From Acidobacteriota bacterium (GTDB lineage Bacteria > Acidobacteriota > Polarisedimenticolia > J045), in assembly GCA_003696075.1 (NCBI GenBank), contig RFHH01000125.1, positions 1-45,710 of the forward strand: DNA of 45,710 nt. Reading direction: 5' to 3'. The notes under the pieces were generated by a model that searched no databases, was not told the origin of the DNA, and worked only from the letters and a program-made list of their open reading frames with translations. The position numbers and the translations under genes are program-made. This document shows, piece after piece, positions 41,653 to 45,710 of the stretch (within the stretch, counting starts at the first letter, position 1; every line of letters begins with the position of its first letter).

Positions 41653-43554
41653 TCACGAGGGGTCGCGCAGCTCCTCCCACGGGATCGGACGGCCCGTCCG
41701 GAGCAGCCGGAGCGCCCAATTCACTTTCTCGTGCCGGAGCACCTGCAGGCGTCCCCTGCGGCGGAGCAACTCGCGCTTGAGCATCATCAACCGGGGGATC
41801 CCCTCGCGCCCCACGATGTGCGCGTAGGCGAGCAGAGGCGTGACCGTCCTTGCGTGCTCGGCCCGGAAGGCCCGCTCGAGCTCCTGGGCGACGTGCTTCG
41901 AGCGGGCATAGCGCGCCAGCGCCCGGACCGCTTCCTCCCGCGTGCGGCGGAGTTCCGGATCCCGGTACGACTCCTCCGTGAGGAGGGACACGAGAAACGA
42001 CGTGGCCCGCTCGCTACCGATCCGTCCCAGCGCCTGTGGCACCAGATGAGCTCGAGCCGGCTCGAGCCTCCCGATCAGGCGGCAGAGCGGCTCGACCGCG
42101 CGGGCATCGCCCAGCTCTCCCAGCCACCGGATCGCGAGGTCGATCTCCTCTGCGGTTCCCTGGTTCAGCAGAGCCAGCCACGGGTCGACCTCCGCGCCCA
42201 ACCGCTGGACCGTGCGGATGGCGGAGGCCGCCGAGGAAAGGTGGTACCGGATCGCCGGAGCGCGCACCGCATCCGCCATCGTCTCCAACGCTTCCGCTGC
42301 GCCCGGGGGAGCGAAGAGAGGGAGCTCGGCGAGCATGGCGCTCGCTTCCGGTGACAGGCCGTTGCGCCGCTCCACCTCCTCGCGCAGCAGCTTCAGCACG
42401 CACGGCACGGATCGCGGGTCCCTCCTCCGGACCAGCTCTCCCGCGGCGCGCTCGCGGGTCTCGTGCGAGCCCGCACCCGAACAGGCGGCGAGAAGAGCCG
42501 CGCTCGACGCGGGGCCGTGGAGGCGCGACAGGGCATCCACCGCGAGCGAGGCGAGCTGCGTGTCCTCCCCGCGGGCGATCTCGCCCAGGAGGGGGGCCGA
42601 TTCGGGGTCCCCGGCCCGCCCCAGGGCCTCGACGACGAGCGGCTTCTCCAGTTCCGAGACATCGGTCCAGCTCGCGCGCAGCGCGGCGGCGGCCTCCGGT
42701 CCGCCGATGAGACCGAGGGACCAGATCGCTTTCGGCCGCAGCACGGACGGCTTGCCGAGAAGGGCGGCGAGGCGGGGGATCGCCTCCTCGGCGCGGAGGT
42801 AGCCGAGCCCCTCGGCGGCGGCGACCCGCACGTCCAGATCCGGGTCCTCGAGAGCCTCGATGAGTCTCGGGGCGGCTCGGGGGTCTCCGATTCGGGCGAG
42901 CGCCATGAGCGCGAAGCGGCGATCGAGCGGCTCCGGCTGTCGAGACCACCGGAGGAGGAACGGCACCGCCGACGCATCGGCGATCGTCCCGAGGGCTCCG
43001 AGGCCGGCCACCCTCGAGTTCTTCGCGCGCCGGGGGATTTCCTCGATCAGCGTGGGCACGGCGTCCGGACCGAGCGCTCCCGCGATGTAGTCCACGGCGG
43101 TCGTCCCCTGCTCGAACGAAACCGTCGCGTGGGTGCTGCGGAGAGCGTCCACCAGAGCCCGGCGGTCACCCGCCAGGGCGAGCGCGTAAAGCACGTCCAT
43201 CGCGGGCCTCCCGCGCAGGCCCTTCAGCTCCTCCCGCAGGCGAGGGATCACCCTCGGATCGCCGATCGCCCCCAGCGCCTGGATGCCGAGGCTCCACGTG
43301 CGCGGGTTCCGCTTCTCGATCTCCGCGAGGAGGATCGGGATCGCCTCCGAACCGGCGTCCACGATCTGATCGAACAGCGCATCCCGCTCCGCCGGCTTCA
43401 CCTCGCGTCCCAGGCGTTCGATCGTTGCCGCGAGCCTCCGCGCGACGGCCGGAGGGGGGGGAGGGAAAAGAACGTCGCCCGAGGCACCGCGCGCGACACC
43501 GGTCGCGGCGGCGAGGAGGACGAGGAGGAGGCACCGCGGCGTCGTCGTCGGCAT
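41653..43554 (-). CDS. Exported HEAT-repeat protein
   Basis: 633 residues from the ATG (a longer upstream frame lacks a signal peptide layout). Signal peptide about 1-23 (CLLLVLLAAATGVARG). The rest is a chain of HEAT/PBS-lyase-like repeats of about 30 residues with the pattern GDPRxxPxLxxAL, for example AIGDPRVIPRLREEL, RIGDPRAAPRLIEALEDP, AGDPESAPLLGEIA and LGDARAVEPLCRLIG. The C-terminal 80 residues are basic. Such proteins are scaffolds; no enzyme motif is visible. Its partner is unknown. Confidence 0.87.
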   Translation of the reverse strand: MPTTTPRCLLLVLLAAATGVARGASGDVLFPPPPPAVARRLAATIERLGREVKPAERDALFDQIVDAGSEAIPILLAEIEKRNPRTWSLGIQALGAIGDPRVIPRLREELKGLRGRPAMDVLYALALAGDRRALVDALRSTHATVSFEQGTTAVDYIAGALGPDAVPTLIEEIPRRAKNSRVAGLGALGTIADASAVPFLLRWSRQPEPLDRRFALMALARIGDPRAAPRLIEALEDPDLDVRVAAAEGLGYLRAEEAIPRLAALLGKPSVLRPKAIWSLGLIGGPEAAAALRASWTDVSELEKPLVVEALGRAGDPESAPLLGEIARGEDTQLASLAVDALSRLHGPASSAALLAACSGAGSHETRERAAGELVRRRDPRSVPCVLKLLREEVERRNGLSPEASAMLAELPLFAPPGAAEALETMADAVRAPAIRYHLSSAASAIRTVQRLGAEVDPWLALLNQGTAEEIDLAIRWLGELGDARAVEPLCRLIGRLEPARAHLVPQALGRIGSERATSFLVSLLTEESYRDPELRRTREEAVRALARYARSKHVAQELERAFRAEHARTVTPLLAYAHIVGREGIPRLMMLKRELLRRRGRLQVLRHEKVNWALRLLRTGRPIPWEELRDPS

Positions 43555-43660
43555 GAGCGTGATGCGACGGACGGTACCACCGCCCCCGTTCCCCCGCAAA
43601 GTCCCGCCGGCCGGGCGTTTCGGCCGGGGAGCGTCCGGCCCGCTTTCGATTCGCTTTTGC

Positions 43661-43666
43661 TATACT
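43661..43666 (+). promoter_or_regulatory. -10 box TATACT of the LexA-like gene
   Basis: Reads TTTTGC-TATACT in an AT-richer island, giving a leader of about 90 bases before the ATG at 43761. The leader contains two copies of TCGCCGGCCG 16 bases apart (43692-43701 and 43708-43717), a possible operator. No typical GAACnnnnGTTC or CTGTn8ACAG LexA box is seen. Confidence 0.45.
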
Positions 43667-43760
43667 GCCGTCGGAACATCGGCCCCGGGGCTCGCCGGCC
43701 GTCGGGGTCGCCGGCCGGTCCGCCTCCGACCGGGCGGGAGGGCCGCCGGGAAGGGACGCG

Positions 43761-44348
43761 ATGGCACTGACCCGGCGCCAGAAGCAGATCTACGACTTCG
43801 TCCGGTCCTTCATCGAAGAGCGGGGTTACTCGCCGAGTCTCGAGGAGATCGGCCGCCACTTCGGCCTCTCGTCGGTGGCCACCGTGCACAAGCATGTGAC
43901 GAACCTCGTCCGCAAGGGGCTTCTCCGTCGTTCCTGGAACCAGAACCGCTCCATCGAGGTGGTCGGGGAGAACGAGGCGCCCCGGGCGGTCGAGGTGCCC
44001 CTGCTCGGGCGGGTCCACGACGCCCGGCCGGTGGAGACCGGAGTCGGCGACCGCACCATCGCCCTGCCGGCGTGGCTCGTCGGTTCGGGACGCACTTACG
44101 CCCTGCGGGCGGCTGACGATTCGCTCCGCGGTGAAGCGATTCGGCGGGGAGACGTGGTGGTCATCGAGGAGCGCCGGAGCGCTCATCGGGGCGACCTCGT
44201 CCTCGCTCTGGTACCGGGAGGCGAGGTCCGGTTCTTCCGGTTCGACGGCCGGGCCGTGGAGGAGCCGGACCCGGCGGGGATGCCCCGCCTGCCGGAGGAG
44301 GAGGTCGAGATCCGCGGGGTCGTCCGCGCGGTGGTCCGGCGATGCTGA
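43761..44348 (+). CDS. lexA: LexA-like repressor with degenerate self-cleavage residues
   Basis: 195 residues. The winged helix (1-66) is a very good LexA domain: LTRRQKQIYDFVRSFIEERG, SPSLEEIGRHFGLSS, then ATVHKHVTNLVRKGLLRR. The C-terminal peptidase-S24 domain is clear (VPLLGRV at 79-85; RRGDVVVIEE). The nucleophile Ser121 is present in ADDSL, where typical LexA has GDSM. However, the Ala-Gly cleavage pair is Asp87-Ala88 (RVHDARP instead of RVAAGxP), and the catalytic Lys position is Phe159 (VRFFRF instead of ATVKRF); residues 71-195 contain no lysine at all. Self-cleavage is therefore unlikely. Its last seven bases overlap the GNAT gene. Confidence 0.85.
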   Translation: MALTRRQKQIYDFVRSFIEERGYSPSLEEIGRHFGLSSVATVHKHVTNLVRKGLLRRSWNQNRSIEVVGENEAPRAVEVPLLGRVHDARPVETGVGDRTIALPAWLVGSGRTYALRAADDSLRGEAIRRGDVVVIEERRSAHRGDLVLALVPGGEVRFFRFDGRAVEEPDPAGMPRLPEEEVEIRGVVRAVVRRC

Positions 44349-45298
44349 TCCGGAGGCCACGCCTCGTTTCGAGCGCCCGACCGGAAGAAGGCGGCGAGCT
44401 GCTCCTGGGGCCGCCGGCGCCCCGGGACGCATCCCGGCTGCGGCGGCTCGCCGAAAGCCGGCCATCCGAGCACGTCCACGTCGCGGCGCTGATCGACGGG
44501 GCGCTCGTCGGGGTCGCCCCTCGGCTCCTGGTCGTCAAACGCGGCGGCCTGCCGGCGGCGGTCGCGGCACGCCACCGGGGGCTGGCGGTGGCCGTGGATC
44601 CGGATCTCCGCCAGGACCCTGCCGTGCTCTCCGCGCTGGCCCGGGCGATCGCACGACTGGCCGGTCACGAAGACGTGCTGTTCGGCCCCCGAACGGTGAT
44701 CGCTCCTTTGCTCGAACGCGCGGGGTCGGTCGGGCTGGCGGTGGTGGAGGTCCGCGACCAGATCCTCATGACCCTGCCCTCGGAGCCCCGGGAACCGGCG
44801 CCGCCCCCTGGCTGGCGTCTCCGCCGCGCGCGGCCCGAGGACCACCGGTGGCTGCTGAGAGCCCACGCCGCGATGTGCCGGGAGGATCTGGGCGTGGACC
44901 AGGTCAGCGGGAACCTCGCCGCCTACCGGAGGTACTTCCGCGACCTGATCCGCGCCGGGGCCAGCCACGTCGGCGAGCGATGGGATCGTCCGGTGTTCAA
45001 GGCGGAGACCCCTGTCGAGAGCCGGTCGCGGATCCTGCTCGAGGGCGTGTACACCGTCCCGTCGGAGCGGTGCGCCGGCTGCGCCGGCGCCGCGGTGGCC
45101 CAGCTCGGCCGAGAGGCGCTCCGGAGGAACCGGAAACTCTGCCTGTACGTCCAGGCCGGCAACGACCGCGCTCGCCGGCTCTACCGCCGGCTGGGTTTCG
45201 AGCCGGACGGTTTCTGGGTCACGGCCGTGCTGAGAAGGCGCCGCGGAGCCTGGCCCGCGGGTCCCTCGATACCGGCTGCGGGGCGGCGGGGGGCGTGA
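44342..45298 (+). CDS. GNAT-family acetyltransferase, two-domain
   Basis: 318 residues. An N-terminal half resembling the DUF4081-type partner domain (LFGPRTVIAPLLERAG) is followed by a GNAT domain (about 160-300). The latter contains RRARPEDHRWLLRAHAAM, EGVYTVPSERCAGCAGA and LCLYVQAGNDRARRLYRRLG, ending FEPDGF; the VYTVPxxRxxGxA and N-x-x-ARxLYxxLGF elements are the acetyl-CoA-binding hallmarks. Such proteins acetylate amino groups; the substrate is unknown. It overlaps the LexA-like gene by seven bases, so both are made from one transcript. Confidence 0.85.
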   Translation: MLIRRPRLVSSARPEEGGELLLGPPAPRDASRLRRLAESRPSEHVHVAALIDGALVGVAPRLLVVKRGGLPAAVAARHRGLAVAVDPDLRQDPAVLSALARAIARLAGHEDVLFGPRTVIAPLLERAGSVGLAVVEVRDQILMTLPSEPREPAPPPGWRLRRARPEDHRWLLRAHAAMCREDLGVDQVSGNLAAYRRYFRDLIRAGASHVGERWDRPVFKAETPVESRSRILLEGVYTVPSERCAGCAGAAVAQLGREALRRNRKLCLYVQAGNDRARRLYRRLGFEPDGFWVTAVLRRRRGAWPAGPSIPAAGRRGA

Positions 45299-45334
45299 TA
45301 GCATCCCGCCCGCGAATCGACGGGGAGCCGTCCA

Positions 45335-45478
45335 ATGGAACTCGACCCGATCACGCGGATCTGCCTGAGCTTCGTCGGCTTGTGGGCCATCGCGGTCGTC
45401 GCGCACGCCCTCGCACAGGCGCGTTCCGCGTCGGGCGATCCGGCCCCCCCGACCCCCCCGGAGGAGCACGGACACTGA
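45335..45478 (+). CDS. 47-residue single-pass membrane peptide
   Basis: Short gene not large enough for usual cut-offs. The product starts MELDPITRICLSFVGLWAIA, with a membrane helix at about 9-28, then AQARSASGDP and a Pro-rich acidic end (PPEEHGH). GGGGAG lies about seven bases before the ATG and a TAGCAT box is further upstream. Stop codon at 45476-45478, 50 bases before the next gene, same strand. Small membrane peptides of this kind often assist larger membrane complexes; no family is recognised. Confidence 0.55.
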   Translation: MELDPITRICLSFVGLWAIAVVAHALAQARSASGDPAPPTPPEEHGH

Positions 45479-45528
45479 GCCGCCCGGGCCGGCGGCGGGG
45501 CGGTCGGAAGTCGTAGAGGAGCGATCGG

Positions 45529-45710
45529 ATGAGGAGCGGCGTGAGGGCGTTGTTCGGGCTGGCGCTGTTCACTGCCTTGGCGGCGGGCGCGTGCCACGTG
45601 TTCGACGAGAGCGATCCACTCACCGGAGCCGAGGCGCAGGGAGCGGCCGGCCCGGCCGAGCTCGGCATCTACCTGTCGAGCTTCGAGACCGATCCGAGCG
45701 GCTTCGACCC
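45529..45710 (+). CDS. Partial lipoprotein (N-terminus only)
   Basis: The window ends within this gene after 60 residues. The N-terminus MRSGVRALFGLALFTALAAG is followed by AC, so Cys22 fits a lipoprotein signal peptide. The mature part begins HVFDESDPLTGAEAQGA and has GIYLSSFETDPSGFD near the edge. GAGGAG is seven to eight bases before the ATG. The domain cannot be identified from this fragment. Confidence 0.65.
   Translation, partial: MRSGVRALFGLALFTALAAGACHVFDESDPLTGAEAQGAAGPAELGIYLSSFETDPSGFD

Noticed and set aside
43553-43760. Standard LexA operator
   Set aside because: Neither CTGT-N8-ACAG nor GAAC-N4-GTTC occurs; only a GC-rich direct repeat is present.
1-45710. tRNA, rRNA, CRISPR arrays, insertion sequences, prophage or attachment sites
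   Set aside because: No T-loop-like GGTTCGAATCC with flanking stems, no regularly spaced repeats, no transposase or integrase motifs were seen anywhere.

Overview
This is a GC-rich (about 70%) bacterial chromosome segment with tightly packed genes. Many neighbours overlap by four bases (ATGA or GTGA), GTG starts are common, and Shine-Dalgarno (SD) sites are mostly GGAGG-like. No tRNA, rRNA, CRISPR array, transposase or phage gene is visible. Several traits suggest an uncultured, probably anaerobic or facultative member of the Acidobacteriota. These are a two-subunit 2-oxoacid:ferredoxin oxidoreductase with a fused gamma-alpha subunit, a GldG/DUF4340 ABC cassette, a MoxR-DUF58-transglutaminase operon, many secreted TPR, PDZ and HEAT proteins, and selenium-linked genes. 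The phylum is inferred from gene content, not proven.

Layout. 1-4860: exported proteins (a partial secreted protein, a cyclophilin-like protein without its catalytic Arg, a double-PDZ lipoprotein) and a divergent sialate O-acetylesterase-like protein with thrombospondin type 3 repeats. 4860-5479 has no gene. 5480-7909: a small Cys-rich exported protein, then an ECF sigma factor, a small anti-sigma-like protein and an FAD oxidoreductase of the type often fused to SelD. 8147-9433: citrate synthase. 9441-11476: a tandem UspA protein and a YjbQ-like protein with a long unknown C-terminal part. 11710-15263: RRM protein, CDF metal exporter and a 630-residue TPR protein. 15375-20579: MoxR, TgpA-like transglutaminase and DUF58 operon, plus a small secreted protein. 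20676-21833: parvulin lipoprotein. 21834-26455: ABC ATPase, permease, GldG-like and DUF4340 operon. 26550-28704: a secreted protein, an adenosine-deaminase-family enzyme and an 80-residue Cys-rich protein. 28802-29029: a SelW/Rdx-family selenoprotein with an in-frame TGA. 29426-30711: HPt and response-regulator diguanylate cyclase. 30905-32767: QueF, DUF971, and an XRE-TPR regulator. 32968-33754: YtxH and DUF948-like envelope proteins. 33978-39752: D-2-hydroxyacid dehydrogenase, a decayed M16-like secreted protein and KorAB. 39851-41644: HD-GYP sensor. 41653-43554: HEAT-repeat protein. 43761-45298: a LexA-like repressor with a GNAT enzyme. The right edge holds a 47-residue membrane peptide and a partial lipoprotein.

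How the genes fit together. Citrate synthase and KorAB imply a TCA cycle that uses ferredoxin at the 2-oxoglutarate step. c-di-GMP metabolism is represented by a synthase with an HPt partner and by an HD-GYP hydrolase. Much of the rest concerns the cell envelope and protein export.

Most notable items. (1) A selenoprotein gene that standard gene finding splits at TGA; it has a perfect 7-bp stem-loop with a GU-containing apical loop at the right distance to be a bacterial SECIS element. (2) A LexA-like repressor that keeps the catalytic Ser but has lost the Ala-Gly cleavage site and the catalytic Lys, so it is probably not an SOS-cleavable LexA. (3) A YjbQ-domain fusion. (4) Two promoters whose -10 box lies six bases from the ATG, which implies leaderless mRNAs.
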